Source: Taishania sp965247975 | GTDB lineage: Bacteria > Bacteroidota > Bacteroidia > Flavobacteriales_D > Crocinitomicaceae | DNA: 64,000 nt | NCBI GenBank assembly: GCA_965247975.1 | Contig: OZ252050.1 | Span: 3,844,001 to 3,908,000, forward strand | Direction of reading: 5' to 3' | Position numbers and translations under genes: made by a program | In this document: in pieces, positions 51,486 through 60,771 of the stretch | How positions within the stretch are numbered: the stretch's first letter is position 1 | Layout: each line of letters starts with the position of its first letter | The notes under the pieces: model-generated | The model's input: only the letters and a program-made list of their open reading frames with translations | Databases searched by the model: none | What the model was told of the DNA's origin: nothing

Positions 51486-51712
51486 GTTATTAGACTAAAT
51501 GACATAGAACAGGAGACAAAAGACTGGAGACGGAAGACATTGGACATTGGACATTGGACACATGTACTTTATTGACATTATACTGAATTAAAAATCTAAT
51601 TCGAGACAATCTTCCAATTTTTACTGTAAAACCAGTCTTTTGTCAGAAGTCTTCCGTCTTTTGTCTTTCGTCTCAAGTCTTCCATCTTTTGTCTCAACTC
51701 TTTCGTCCATTC
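51486..51712. repeat. Low-complexity inverted tract with tandem 7-mers
   Basis: The gap 51466-51767 has no gene. The left part contains short G-A-C runs (ACAAAAGACTGGAGACGGAA) and ATTGGAC three times in tandem at 51538-51558. The right part (51626-51700) is built from TC-TTTTGTC and GTCTTCCGTC-type units, the reverse complement of the left part. Together they can form a long imperfect stem. Such tracts occur as dispersed sequence in Bacteroidetes chromosomes; a function is not evident. Confidence 0.6.
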
Positions 51713-51767
51713 CCTTCGATAAAACGCAATATTCAACTTATTTTTACCTTTAATTCAATTGTTTTGC

Positions 51768-51775
51768 TACTTTTG
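51768..51775 (+). promoter_or_regulatory. -7 box of the degenerate-ATPase/nuclease operon
   Basis: TACTTTTG matches TAnnTTTG and lies 28 nt before the ATG at 51804, which excludes the upstream TTG or ATG starts of the longer frame. Confidence 0.6.
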
Positions 51776-51803
51776 GTTCAGAAAAAAATATACCAATTTT
51801 AAG

Positions 51804-52931
51804 ATGAAACGCGTACAAAGTGCTCAAATATTAAACCACCTCAAAACCAATAAAATACTTCTGTTGTCTGGTCCTCGACAAGCTGGAAAAGAAGAGTTAG
51901 CGAATATAGCATTAGAAGATCTATGCATAAATGCGCTCGAAATCAATCTTCAAAACAAAAAAAAGCGAAGAGAATTAGAAGCATTAAGCATTTCTGAAAT
52001 CACGGAAATGTTCAATCAATTTCCGATAGTGGTGATTCAAGAAGCGCAATACTTGAGCAATCTTCAATCGATCATTGAAGAAGTATTGTCGGAATCGATA
52101 AAAGCTACTTTATTGCTTTTGTGTTCCTTCGAACCTGTGCTAGATGAAGTACTCAGTGAAGTCATTGAATTAAATCATTTGAACATTACCATTTATCCAC
52201 CTTCATTCTATGAATTGGCGCAGGAATTTGGATTGCCCGAAATTGAAAAGCGACTTGAACAACGATTGATTTTTGGAAATTACCCGCATGTTGCAAAAAA
52301 TGAAGCAGACGCTCAAGAGCTGTTGACCCAATTATTGGACACAGTCATTGTTTCAGACATTGGAGTGAATGAACGCATCAATAAAACTGAAAATTTATTA
52401 AGAATGCTCCAAGTCATCGCTTTTTCGCTCGGAACACCCATTTCTTATCATGAAATTGCAGAAAAAAGTGGACTCGATAACGAAACTGTTGAACGCTATG
52501 TTTCACTCCTCGAAAAAGCTTTTGTGCTTATAAATTTAGATTCCTATTCCACCGAAAAACGCTACGAATTAAAGAAAAGCCATTTGTTCTTTTTTGTAGA
52601 CAATGGGATTCGGAATATGTTGATTAACAATTTTAATCCGCCATTGGTTCGCAATGACATGCAAGTGCTTTGGTTGAATTGGTTGATTTCGGAACGCATC
52701 AAATGGAACACCATAAATTTAAGAAAACCCCATTATTGGTTTTGGCGAACACATACCAAACAAACCATTGAATTTATGGAAGAATTTGAAGGAAAATTTG
52801 CGGGCTACAAAACAGCTTGGGAGAAAAAGAAAAAAATCAAATTCCCTAAAATGTTCAGTGAATACTATCCAACTGTTGATTTGTTTACCCTGAATCGATC
52901 GACTTATTGGGGGTTTTTAACCAAGAAGTAA
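51804..52931 (+). CDS. DUF4143/AAA_14-type protein with degenerate ATPase motifs
   Basis: This 375-residue protein follows the AAA_14 plus DUF4143 layout. The P-loop reads GPRQAGKEEL (residues 23-32), with Glu at position 30 where Thr or Ser normally binds magnesium. The Walker B strand IVVIQEAQYL has Gln79 in place of the catalytic Asp. Both changes suggest loss of ATP hydrolysis. A winged-helix-like segment (ISYHEIAEKSGLDNETVERY) and the C-terminal WFWRTHTKQTIEFMEE follow; the DUF4143 nuclease-like site has WRT-x10-EF. It ends 0 nt before the AddB-like nuclease, so the two are co-translated and may work together. Confidence 0.82.
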   Translation: MKRVQSAQILNHLKTNKILLLSGPRQAGKEELANIALEDLCINALEINLQNKKKRRELEALSISEITEMFNQFPIVVIQEAQYLSNLQSIIEEVLSESIKATLLLLCSFEPVLDEVLSEVIELNHLNITIYPPSFYELAQEFGLPEIEKRLEQRLIFGNYPHVAKNEADAQELLTQLLDTVIVSDIGVNERINKTENLLRMLQVIAFSLGTPISYHEIAEKSGLDNETVERYVSLLEKAFVLINLDSYSTEKRYELKKSHLFFFVDNGIRNMLINNFNPPLVRNDMQVLWLNWLISERIKWNTINLRKPHYWFWRTHTKQTIEFMEEFEGKFAGYKTAWEKKKKIKFPKMFSEYYPTVDLFTLNRSTYWGFLTKK

Positions 52932-55745
52932 ATGAAATTTACCGATCAAATAGCGCATTACATTTTTGAAAATCAGCTCGATTTGGAACAATTAACCATT
53001 GTTCTTCCCTCGGAACGTGCGAAAAAATACATTGCGGCTTCGCTTTTTGAACGAAACGGAAAATCATTACTTGCACCAGAAATGATTACCATCGACCGTT
53101 GGATTCATGAACTTTCATCGAAAACAATCATCGACAAAACGAGGGCATTAATTCAACTTTATTTTGCGCAAATCAATGATCAAAATCCGCAAAGTCAGCA
53201 TTCGTTTGATGAATTTATGACTTGGGGAACGATTTTGCTTTCCGATTTCGATGATATTGACCGTTATCTCTTGGAATCCAAACAGGTTTTTAAAAATTTG
53301 GCCGACATCAAAGAATTGGAAGCGTGGAATTTTGGCGACAAAGAACCATCGAAAAATCAAAAAAAATTCATGGAATTTTGGGATTTGCTCCCAGATTATT
53401 ACCAAGCGCTCAACAAACGATTATCGGACACAAAAACTTGTTACCCAGGCAGCGCTTATCGAGAAGTGGCTCAAAATATCGATCTTGTTTTTCAAAAAAA
53501 TAAAAATCAACACTTTCTTTTTGCAGGATTCAATGCGCTTTCCAAAGCTGAAATTTCCATCATGAAGCAATTGCAAACAATGGGACGAGGTCACATTTTG
53601 ATCAATGCAGATCGATTTTATTTGGACAATCCGACGCATGAAGCAGGGCAATTTTTACGGCAATTAAAAACTGAACTCAACACCACCAAACTCGATTTTG
53701 TTGAAAACAACTTGTTAACCGCTTCGAAAAAAATTGAAGTGATTGAATGCGCACAAACAACAGGACAGGTAAAGGTTGCGGCTACAAAATTGCTCCGCAT
53801 GTCGCACGAAGAAATAAATGAAACGTTGATTCTACTTGCCGATGAAAACCTCATTGTTCCGTTGTTGAGAAATCTTCCGCGAAACATCAGCAAAGCCAAC
53901 ATTACGCTGGGAATGCCTTTGAAATCATCGGCACTGCGCAATTGGGTGGAAATGTTTTTTACCATTCAAGAAGGAAAATCTCGCTTTAAAACTGAAGCAT
54001 TGTATTATGCTGATTTGCAACGATTACTCAATCATCCTTTTATCATTGGATGTTCAAGCGAATCTGAGTTGAATTTGGCTCAACAGTTAGAGCAAAGTAT
54101 TGTGCGTTTTAATCGTATTTTTTTGAAACGTGAATCCTTGGAATTAGGAGAAACAGTGAATCAAATTATTGCTTTGGCGACAACAAATTGGAATGCTAAT
54201 TGGCTACAAGCCATTGAAACCATTCGTACACTCAGTCGCTTGTTGTTTTCGAAACTGCAAGACGATCATCAATTCGAAAAAGCACTTTTGGAAGGATTTG
54301 ACAAAGCGTTGGTAGATTTTGAAAACATTATTTCAGAAGGAATTCCAGAAATGAATTTGCGCAGTTTCAAAAGTCTGTTCAACCAACATTGGAGCTCAAA
54401 ATCAATTGCTTATCACGGAAATCCCATCGGTGGTTTGCAAATAATGGGATTACTTGAAACGAGGCTTTTGGACTTCAAACGCATCATTTGTTTGGGACTC
54501 AATGAAGGTTCCATGCCGCCAACCAATCCAATTCAAACCATGATTCCAATGGATTTGAGACGCTACTTACAATTGCCTACACCTCGCGAAAAGCAAGGAT
54601 TGTTTGCGCATCACTTTTACCGATTATTGCATGCCTGCGAAGAATTGGTTGTAACATACACAAGCGCTAGTGAAAACATTGGGAGCAATGAGCAAAGTCG
54701 CTATTTATTGCAACTTGAACTTGAATTGTGTCGAAAAAATCCGAATATTTCATTCGTGCGAAAATTCTACACGATTCCGATGGAAAAAGAAAGTTCCATG
54801 ATCAAATCCATTCAGAAAGTTCCTGAAATTATTGCACGCATGGATCAAATGTTCGCCAAATCCATGTCGGCTTCTTTGGTGAAAACGTTTTATACTTGTC
54901 CCTTAGATTTTTATTACAAAAACGTCCTTGAATTTGGGGAACAAGATGCCGTTGAAGAAGAGATTGAAGCAAGTTCTTTTGGAACCTTTATCCACGAAAC
55001 CTTGGAAGATTTGTTTGAACCTTTTGCTCGAAGAGATAAAAATCGAGCATTAAAAAAGGAACAAATTGTCAATGTTACTTCGCGCGACATTGATGTCATG
55101 CTTAAAGGATATGAATTGATTTTGCGCGAAAAATTTGCAAAACATTTCGACAATGATCCTGAAGCTTTTGCGTCTGGAAAAAATTTGCTTTCGTTTCAAA
55201 TGGCTTCTGTTTTGCTTAAAAGATTTCTTCAAAGTCAAAAAACGTTTGTGGAATCTCAAAACCAACTTTTCATTGAAAGCTTGGAAGAAAAACTGACTTG
55301 GAACTTGGAAGTAGACGTCTTCGGAGAAAAAAAAACAGTCCAACTCGTTGGGTTTATTGATCGCATTGATTCTGTGAATGGAAAAACGCGGATTATTGAT
55401 TATAAATCTGGGACTGTTAAAGAAGAAGATGTGACCATTTCATACAAAGAAGGTGATTCAATGGTTGAGAAAATTAACAAATCCAAACACGGTTTTCAAC
55501 TTTTGATGTATAGCTATCTCTATAAAATGAATTATGGTGTTCTTCCAGACGAAGTCGGAATTTATTCATTCGTCAAAAACAAAGCTGGACTTTTTAGCTT
55601 CACCATTAAAAACCAAGAAATGTCTCATTTTGTGGATGAGTTCCCAAAAATTGTTGGTTTGATTTTAGAAGATATTTACAATCCAGAAATAGGATTTGAA
55701 CACAACAGCGCTCTATATTTTTCGTATTGTAAGTATTGCGATTAA
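52932..55745 (+). CDS. AddB-like PD-(D/E)XK nuclease of double-strand break repair
   Basis: This 937-residue protein resembles the AddB-type subunit of the Bacteroidetes AddAB-like helicase-nuclease. The N-terminal half looks like an inactivated helicase (LTIVLPSERAKKYIAASLFE, LLETRLLDFKRIICLGLNEG). The C-terminal nuclease has Glu in SFGTFIHETLEDLFE and the catalytic Asp-x-Lys in TRIIDYKSGTV (D near 822). An iron-sulfur cluster is suggested by C near 656 (FYTCPLDFYY) and the terminal YCKYCD. Only three of the four cysteines expected for AddB are visible, as the protein stops after Cys-Asp. The helicase partner is not in the window. Confidence 0.88.
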   Translation: MKFTDQIAHYIFENQLDLEQLTIVLPSERAKKYIAASLFERNGKSLLAPEMITIDRWIHELSSKTIIDKTRALIQLYFAQINDQNPQSQHSFDEFMTWGTILLSDFDDIDRYLLESKQVFKNLADIKELEAWNFGDKEPSKNQKKFMEFWDLLPDYYQALNKRLSDTKTCYPGSAYREVAQNIDLVFQKNKNQHFLFAGFNALSKAEISIMKQLQTMGRGHILINADRFYLDNPTHEAGQFLRQLKTELNTTKLDFVENNLLTASKKIEVIECAQTTGQVKVAATKLLRMSHEEINETLILLADENLIVPLLRNLPRNISKANITLGMPLKSSALRNWVEMFFTIQEGKSRFKTEALYYADLQRLLNHPFIIGCSSESELNLAQQLEQSIVRFNRIFLKRESLELGETVNQIIALATTNWNANWLQAIETIRTLSRLLFSKLQDDHQFEKALLEGFDKALVDFENIISEGIPEMNLRSFKSLFNQHWSSKSIAYHGNPIGGLQIMGLLETRLLDFKRIICLGLNEGSMPPTNPIQTMIPMDLRRYLQLPTPREKQGLFAHHFYRLLHACEELVVTYTSASENIGSNEQSRYLLQLELELCRKNPNISFVRKFYTIPMEKESSMIKSIQKVPEIIARMDQMFAKSMSASLVKTFYTCPLDFYYKNVLEFGEQDAVEEEIEASSFGTFIHETLEDLFEPFARRDKNRALKKEQIVNVTSRDIDVMLKGYELILREKFAKHFDNDPEAFASGKNLLSFQMASVLLKRFLQSQKTFVESQNQLFIESLEEKLTWNLEVDVFGEKKTVQLVGFIDRIDSVNGKTRIIDYKSGTVKEEDVTISYKEGDSMVEKINKSKHGFQLLMYSYLYKMNYGVLPDEVGIYSFVKNKAGLFSFTIKNQEMSHFVDEFPKIVGLILEDIYNPEIGFEHNSALYFSYCKYCD

Positions 55746-55764
55746 TGGGAGACCTTAGTTCTGT

Positions 55765-56211
55765 TTACTCATGCACATACATCAATCCGTAACGTGCTGC
55801 GGTATACCCTTCATAAAACTCATAGGCAATAATCTCAACTTTATATTCTTGCGACATGCTCGGAGTTATTGTTACGATTGCAAACGCTTCGTTCGAATTA
55901 TCTTCACCAACGAGCTTCCATTTATCCAGTAATTTATCATATTCATAAACTTTTACATCTAAATCTTTTACGCCCTCATCAGCAAATCCAATGATGGTAT
56001 ATTCCCATTCATTAGATAATACTCGGAAAGATTCTTTGGAGTCAAATAGCAAATCGTATTCAATGCGCACTATTTCATGGCCTTCTGTGTCAAATGATTC
56101 TACCAGTGCTGCACCAGTTTTATAAATTGGGTAACTCTGTTTGCCGTTTACACACTGAGCATTCATACCGAATGAAATCGAAAACGAAATAATAAGTGCA
56201 AATAATTTCAT
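55765..56211 (-). CDS. Small exported hypothetical protein
   Basis: This 148-residue protein has a signal peptide (MKLFALIISFSISFGMNAQ) and a single Cys right after the cleavage point. The mature part is beta-rich, with Tyr/Glu strands (EIVRIEYDLLFDSKESFRVL, YEFYEGYTAARYGLMYV). No enzyme motif is visible. I do not recognise the family. It has its own promoter and converges on the nuclease gene. Confidence 0.75.
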   Translation of the reverse strand: MKLFALIISFSISFGMNAQCVNGKQSYPIYKTGAALVESFDTEGHEIVRIEYDLLFDSKESFRVLSNEWEYTIIGFADEGVKDLDVKVYEYDKLLDKWKLVGEDNSNEAFAIVTITPSMSQEYKVEIIAYEFYEGYTAARYGLMYVHE

Positions 56212-56235
56212 GGTTATTAATTTTTAGTTATGGGA

Positions 56236-56266
56236 CAAAATTAGGTCTGAAATTGAGTCGGTACAA
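56236..56266 (-). promoter_or_regulatory. Promoter of the exported hypothetical protein gene
   Basis: The minus strand reads TTG (56264-56266), 20 nt, TAATTTTG (56236-56243), about 24 nt before the ATG. Confidence 0.7.
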
Positions 56267-56430
56267 TACGACATTTAGCGTATATTCAAAAAGTGCGAAA
56301 GGTTTAAATAATTAAAATATCAAATGATGCTTTCAATAGGTGTTCAAAAATTGTATTAAGAATGTAGCAAATGAATTTTTTATGCCTTTGATTTATCCGA
56401 AGGTATTGAATAAGCTGTAAGAATAAGCAT

Positions 56431-56496
56431 AAAAAAACCTGAAAAGAACTTTTAAGACAATGATCCTGTATGTCCGAGGTAAAAGTTCTTTTCAGG
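56431..56496 (-). terminator. Long perfect hairpin with T-run (terminator or ncRNA end)
   Basis: CCTGAAAAGAACTTTTA (56438-56454) and TAAAAGTTCTTTTCAGG (56480-56496) are perfect 17-bp inverted repeats around a 25-nt loop whose GACA / TGTC can extend the pairing. On the minus strand seven T follow. The gene upstream on that strand already ends at 56665-56697, so this hairpin may close a separate small RNA transcribed from 56500-56660. The rest of 56267-56664 shows no gene. Confidence 0.65.
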
Positions 56497-56664
56497 CGTA
56501 CCTGCAAGGGAAAATAAAAACCAGAAAGTCAATGTTAAATCAACATTCTACACATTAGACGATTAGGTTGCCTTTTTCGTTGGTAATAATGGAAAGAATT
56601 TTTGTCAAAATGTGTAAAGTGTGTGTTTGAGCGTTTAAAATGTCGGTTTCGATGAATATTTGGC

Positions 56665-56697
56665 AAAAAAAAAGTTGCAACCTAGGTCACAACTTTT
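56665..56697 (-). terminator. Terminator of the small acidic-protein gene
   Basis: On the minus strand AAAGTTGTGACC / GGTTGCAACTTT pair (two G-T pairs) around a 2-nt loop and are followed by nine T. Confidence 0.85.
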
Positions 56698-56720
56698 AAA
56701 TCTGTCAATTATTTAGTAGA

Positions 56721-57080
56721 TTAATACAACTCCAATTTTAATGCAGTTCTATAATCTTTAATTTCTTCTCGGTTGATTTTGTGATCTGCATTCATCAATA
56801 AATTCAACAAATACAACAAGTTTTCATTTTCTTCAATTTCCATTGGGTACTCATTTCCTTCTTCATCCTCATCGTATTGTGCTTGAACGTCAAAGCCATC
56901 GTTTTCGATCAAAAATTCATACGTTAATCGCAACACTTTTGTCACAAGAGGATCTTGCTCTTTCAACGCAAATTCTCTCAATTCTTTTAAATCATCGATC
57001 AAGCCAGCAGCCTTCACGCCACTTTTTTCTACCTTTTTAATGATTTCTTCTAATTTCTTATTTGCAGCTGCAATTTTCAT
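56721..57080 (-). CDS. Small acidic helical hypothetical protein
   Basis: This 119-residue protein is rich in Lys and Glu. The first 45 residues look like a coiled helix (NKKLEEIIKKVEKSG); the middle has an acidic segment (DEDEEGNEYPMEIEENEN). The end (LLNLLMNADHKINREEIKDY) looks like a helical pair. No known domain is recognised. The leader is about 80 nt, longer than for other genes here, with the -7 box at 57168-57175. It has a strong terminator. Confidence 0.75.
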   Translation of the reverse strand: MKIAAANKKLEEIIKKVEKSGVKAAGLIDDLKELREFALKEQDPLVTKVLRLTYEFLIENDGFDVQAQYDEDEEGNEYPMEIEENENLLYLLNLLMNADHKINREEIKDYRTALKLELY

Positions 57081-57167
57081 GGTTTTTCTTTTTTATCTCG
57101 ACGTTTAAAAAGGAAATCAACGTTTTGTTTCCCCCTAAAAAATGCCCTTTTCTTAAAATATGCGTTG

Positions 57168-57175
57168 CAAATGTA
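57168..57175 (-). promoter_or_regulatory. -7 box of the small acidic-protein gene
   Basis: The minus strand reads TACATTTG, an exact TAnnTTTG, about 88 nt before the ATG. Confidence 0.5.
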
Positions 57176-57283
57176 AGGAACTTCAAGCAGATATTGACAC
57201 CTCGAACTTGACTAAATTAAAAAAAACAACACTTTTTTTTCGGATTGTGACAAAAGTCAGGTTTTATTTCCCGTTGGAAACGT

Positions 57284-57291
57284 TAAATTTG
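57284..57291 (+). promoter_or_regulatory. -7 box of the LysE-type exporter gene
   Basis: TAAATTTG matches TAnnTTTG. It lies 25 nt before the TTG start at 57317, which places that codon on the transcript. Confidence 0.6.
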
Positions 57292-57316
57292 TAAAAATCA
57301 AAATACCTATAAATAA

Positions 57317-57979
57317 TTGCTTGATTTAATATTAAAAGGAGTTGTCACTGGATTTATACTGAGTATAATGATTGGTCCCGTATTTTTCATTTTGCTTGAA
57401 ACAAGCATTCGAAAAGGAATACGCGCTGGACTGGCATTTAACCTTGGCGTTTTCTTGTCAGACGTACTCTACATATTAATTGCTTACATCTTTTTTGCTC
57501 AAGTTCACGAACTTGCAAATGGCGCCAATAAAGGAAATGCGAAAATTATTGGAGGTATATTATTTTTAGCTTATGGCGTTTTTCAGTTCCTTAAAAAAAC
57601 GCAAAACATGGAAGTTCAAGGTGTAAATTCCAAAATGGAAACTTCGTGGGGTGAATACGCTAAACTTAGTTTAAAAGGTTTTGTGCTCAATTTTGCCAAT
57701 CCGTTGGTCATTTTCTATTGGTTTAGTGTGCTGACGTTGGGAGATACTAGAACTTCTCATACAGACCCAGGAAGCAAATACGGCTTGCTTATTTATGTTA
57801 TCATTATTCTAGTCACTTTCTTTTCTGTTGATGTACTTAAAATTGTTGGAGCAAAACAATTGCGTCCACTTGTAACCAATCGCCTGCTCAAAGCGTTAAA
57901 CCAGTTAATTGGAATCGTGTTTGTTTCGTTTGGCGTTATTCTTCTCATTCAAGGGATTTACTATAGCAAACCAGTGTAA
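57317..57979 (+). CDS. LysE/RhtB-family exporter
   Basis: The start is TTG: the first in-frame ATG is at residue 18, within the first membrane segment, and the TTG reading gives the family start MLDLILKGVVTGFILSIMIG. The 220-residue protein has six hydrophobic segments and the LysE hallmark IGPVFFILLETSIRKGIRAG. A C-terminal segment (ALNQLIGIVFVSFGVILLIQ) is typical. It should export an amino acid or derivative across the inner membrane. The next gene begins 39 nt downstream. Confidence 0.88.
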   Translation: MLDLILKGVVTGFILSIMIGPVFFILLETSIRKGIRAGLAFNLGVFLSDVLYILIAYIFFAQVHELANGANKGNAKIIGGILFLAYGVFQFLKKTQNMEVQGVNSKMETSWGEYAKLSLKGFVLNFANPLVIFYWFSVLTLGDTRTSHTDPGSKYGLLIYVIIILVTFFSVDVLKIVGAKQLRPLVTNRLLKALNQLIGIVFVSFGVILLIQGIYYSKPV

Positions 57980-58018
57980 CATTCTATGACTTCCGAGTTA
58001 TTTTAACAAAACATACGA

Positions 58019-59740
58019 ATGATCCGCTTATTTCTTTTATTTACACTTTTTGTCACTTCAACACTTTTCGCGCAAGAAGATGATTATGCAATTCTCAAAG
58101 AAAATTTAACCAAAAAAGTAACTGAATACTGGGACGCACGAAAAACAATTACACGTGAGGTTGGTAGTTATTTCAAAGACGAACAAGGGGAAACAACCAT
58201 GAAACATGGACTTTGGAAATTCTTTGACAAAGAAGGCGGATTGCAAGAAGAACGCGTATACTACAAAGATTTATTGCATGGTCCGACAACTGTTTATTAT
58301 GCGAATGGTAAACCGCAACAAAAAGGTTTTTTCTACCTTGATCGACCAGATAGTACTTATCAGGAATGGTATGAAAATGGAAAATTGGCCAAAGAAGGTG
58401 CTTATTTTTCAGGCAAAGAGGTTGGTAAATGGACACATTATTACCGCGATGGTCATAAAAAATCCATTGAAGAATTTAATGGGGATAAAACCTATTTGAA
58501 TGATTTCTGGATGGCGGATAGCGTGCACACGCAAACAGTGATTAATGGAAATGGTGTCATGGAAACCTTTTATACAACAGGTTCGCTCAAAGAATTTTAC
58601 AACTACAAAAACGGATTAAAACATGGCGAATTTGAAGAATATAGTATTTATGCCTACAAATTGCTTTCGGGATCATTTGTTGATGGTGAAAAAGATGGTT
58701 TGTGGACATACGCTTATTACACAGGTGACATCGAAAAAACGAGTACCTATAAAAATGGAAAATTGGATGGTCCTTACACCTATTTCTATGACAATGGTCA
58801 AAAGAATGTAACAGGAAATTACGTCCAAGGTGAGAAGGAAGGTGAATGGGTTTGGTACAAAAAAGACGGCGAACGCGATCAACAAGGCTCATTCAAAAAT
58901 GGTAAACAACACGGCGATTGGACGTATTGGCATCCCAAAGGCGGAATTTCGTATACCGCAAAATACGAACTTGATAAAAAAGTGGGGCAATGGACCTATT
59001 TCTATCAAACGGGAGAAAAATTCAAAGAAGGAACTTTTGCCAACGATGAAAAAAATGGAAACTGGAAAACGTGGTATGAAAACGGTCAAGTATTGCTTAA
59101 CGGCGATTATTTGAACGGCAAAGAACACGGCGAATGGACCAATTACTGGGAAAATGGAAAGCCGAAAAATGTATCAACATTTAAAGAAGGTACGCTAAAT
59201 GGCAAATGGTTCTCATATTATCCAAGTGGCAAACTTAAGTTGACAGGCAACTACAAAATGGGATTCCAAACAAGTGCTTGGACAGACTATTTCGAAAGCG
59301 GAAACATTCGCGAAATTACAACCTACAAAGTTTTCAAAACCAAATCTACAATGGATTATGGTGTGACCAAAGGTCGTGTGACAGTTGAAAGCAAAATGCA
59401 CGGTAAATATGAAGCCTACGCTGATGCGGATGGAAAAATAATGGAAACAGGCACCTATAAAAATGGGGTGAAGTCTGGAAAATGGATTGCCTATCATCAA
59501 GGAGGAAAAATTCCAGCTGTTGAATCAAATTACAAAAACGGAAAACTGGATGGCACGATGACTACGATGGATCGTAGAGGTAAAAAAATGTCGGATGTTG
59601 AATACAAAGACGGATTGAAAAATGGTAGCTTGCGCGTTTACGATAAAAAAGGGAAAGTTGTCTCTGAAAAGAAATTCGAAAACGGCGTTGAAATCATTGA
59701 AGGTCAGTTTAGCAGTGGCGGTGGGTTTTCGCCGAGGTAG
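58019..59740 (+). CDS. Exported MORN/YwqK-type repeat protein
   Basis: This 573-residue protein has a signal peptide (MIRLFLLFTLFVTSTLFAQ) and about 20 repeats of roughly 22-24 residues, with the pattern Gly-x-Trp-x-x-Tyr-(Tyr/Phe)-x-x-Gly-x-x-(Lys/Gln)-x-x-Gly-x-Tyr-x-x-Gly (for example GKWTHYYRDGHKKSIEEFNG). This is the MORN-like repeat used in YwqK-family proteins. Repeats bind membranes or partners in other systems; here it is probably periplasmic or outer-membrane linked. Function is unknown. The Asn-Gly and Lys-Asn-Gly turns recur throughout. Confidence 0.88.
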   Translation: MIRLFLLFTLFVTSTLFAQEDDYAILKENLTKKVTEYWDARKTITREVGSYFKDEQGETTMKHGLWKFFDKEGGLQEERVYYKDLLHGPTTVYYANGKPQQKGFFYLDRPDSTYQEWYENGKLAKEGAYFSGKEVGKWTHYYRDGHKKSIEEFNGDKTYLNDFWMADSVHTQTVINGNGVMETFYTTGSLKEFYNYKNGLKHGEFEEYSIYAYKLLSGSFVDGEKDGLWTYAYYTGDIEKTSTYKNGKLDGPYTYFYDNGQKNVTGNYVQGEKEGEWVWYKKDGERDQQGSFKNGKQHGDWTYWHPKGGISYTAKYELDKKVGQWTYFYQTGEKFKEGTFANDEKNGNWKTWYENGQVLLNGDYLNGKEHGEWTNYWENGKPKNVSTFKEGTLNGKWFSYYPSGKLKLTGNYKMGFQTSAWTDYFESGNIREITTYKVFKTKSTMDYGVTKGRVTVESKMHGKYEAYADADGKIMETGTYKNGVKSGKWIAYHQGGKIPAVESNYKNGKLDGTMTTMDRRGKKMSDVEYKDGLKNGSLRVYDKKGKVVSEKKFENGVEIIEGQFSSGGGFSPR

Positions 59741-59899
59741 GTTTTGAACGTTTAGCCATCAGGACTATAAATACTGATTTTGAGCGAAGTACTCCGTGTG
59801 CTACAAAAGTTACACATCATATCATCGGAATTTTTGAAATTTGAAGCTTTCTTCTCAAGGTCTATTTGCCTGAGATGTGCGTTTTAAGTTTTTCCAAAA

Positions 59900-60670
59900 A
59901 TGAATTCAACTTTCAATATTTTGCGATGGCGATTTTCGACAAATCCTTCAAGTGATTTGAAATTGCGACCAATCTTGTTGATCTTTGGATTTTGCATCGC
60001 TAGTCAAAACCTCAATGCCCAATATCACAACAATGCTTGGCTAAGAGGCACGCTCAGTTTTCCCATCAAGTCAAAACTAAAACTAGATGCTGAAGTGCAA
60101 CATCGGCGTCAGAATGGTTTTGAAAATCACAATCTTTTCGACAAAAATTTAATGACTTCGTTTCGAAGTTGGATTCACTTTCAACACTCCGAAAATTTGA
60201 AAATTTCTTTTTCTCCTTTCGCTTATTTTTCTGGTTATCGCATCATTCAAACTCAAAACGATGAACTAGCCAATTCAAACCAAGAAATTCGATTTACAGC
60301 TGCGTTGGAATTTCAGCGTCCACTGATAAAGAAAATCTATTTTGTAAATCGAAGCGCTTTGGAATACCGCATATTTAAAAATTCGCCACAAAATATACTT
60401 CGCTTTCGAAATCGCCTTGGATTCAGATATGATGTCAATGAAAAAATCAAACTTTTGGTATTTGATGAACCGCTAGTGATTTTGTCAAATACTACTCCTG
60501 GGCATTTTCTAGATCACAATCGGGTTGGTTTTTCTGCAGAATATCAACCAATTCCTCAGTTTAAAATAGATGTTGGATATATCTACATCTTTCGCAAGTC
60601 ACAAACAACAACCAATCGGTTCCTAGAGAATAATTTCATATTGAACTTAACGTATAGACTTGGTAAATAA
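59900..60670 (+). CDS. DUF2490 outer-membrane protein
   Basis: This 256-residue protein has a hydrophobic segment at residues 26-40 ending NLNAQ; an unusually long polar start precedes it, so the true start may be internal. The body fits DUF2490: YHNNAWLRGTLSFPIKSKLK, DAEVQHRRQNGFENHNLFDK, FRNRLGFRYDVNEKIKLLVF and a final FILNLTYRLGK beta-strand. It is predicted to form an outer-membrane barrel of unknown function. Confidence 0.82.
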   Translation: MNSTFNILRWRFSTNPSSDLKLRPILLIFGFCIASQNLNAQYHNNAWLRGTLSFPIKSKLKLDAEVQHRRQNGFENHNLFDKNLMTSFRSWIHFQHSENLKISFSPFAYFSGYRIIQTQNDELANSNQEIRFTAALEFQRPLIKKIYFVNRSALEYRIFKNSPQNILRFRNRLGFRYDVNEKIKLLVFDEPLVILSNTTPGHFLDHNRVGFSAEYQPIPQFKIDVGYIYIFRKSQTTTNRFLENNFILNLTYRLGK

Positions 60671-60738
60671 ACATTTAATGCCTATCAGGAATTTTACCCG
60701 TACTTCTTTAAAAAAATCAAAAGTAGTTGATTTTCAGA

Positions 60739-60771
60739 CTTCCCCCTTTGAAGGGGGATCGAGGGGGATGA
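60739..60771. repeat. 33-bp G/C-rich repeat, intergenic copy
   Basis: CCCCCTTTGAAGGGGG is a palindrome within this 33-bp unit, which matches the one inside leuS (32880-32912) at 30 of 33 positions in opposite orientation. It stands in the 266-bp gap between the DUF2490 and META genes. Confidence 0.85.

Noticed and set aside
56304..56507. 67-codon minus frame
   Set aside because: Cys/Phe/Leu-rich with no start signal, and it crosses the perfect hairpin at 56438-56496; better explained as non-coding.
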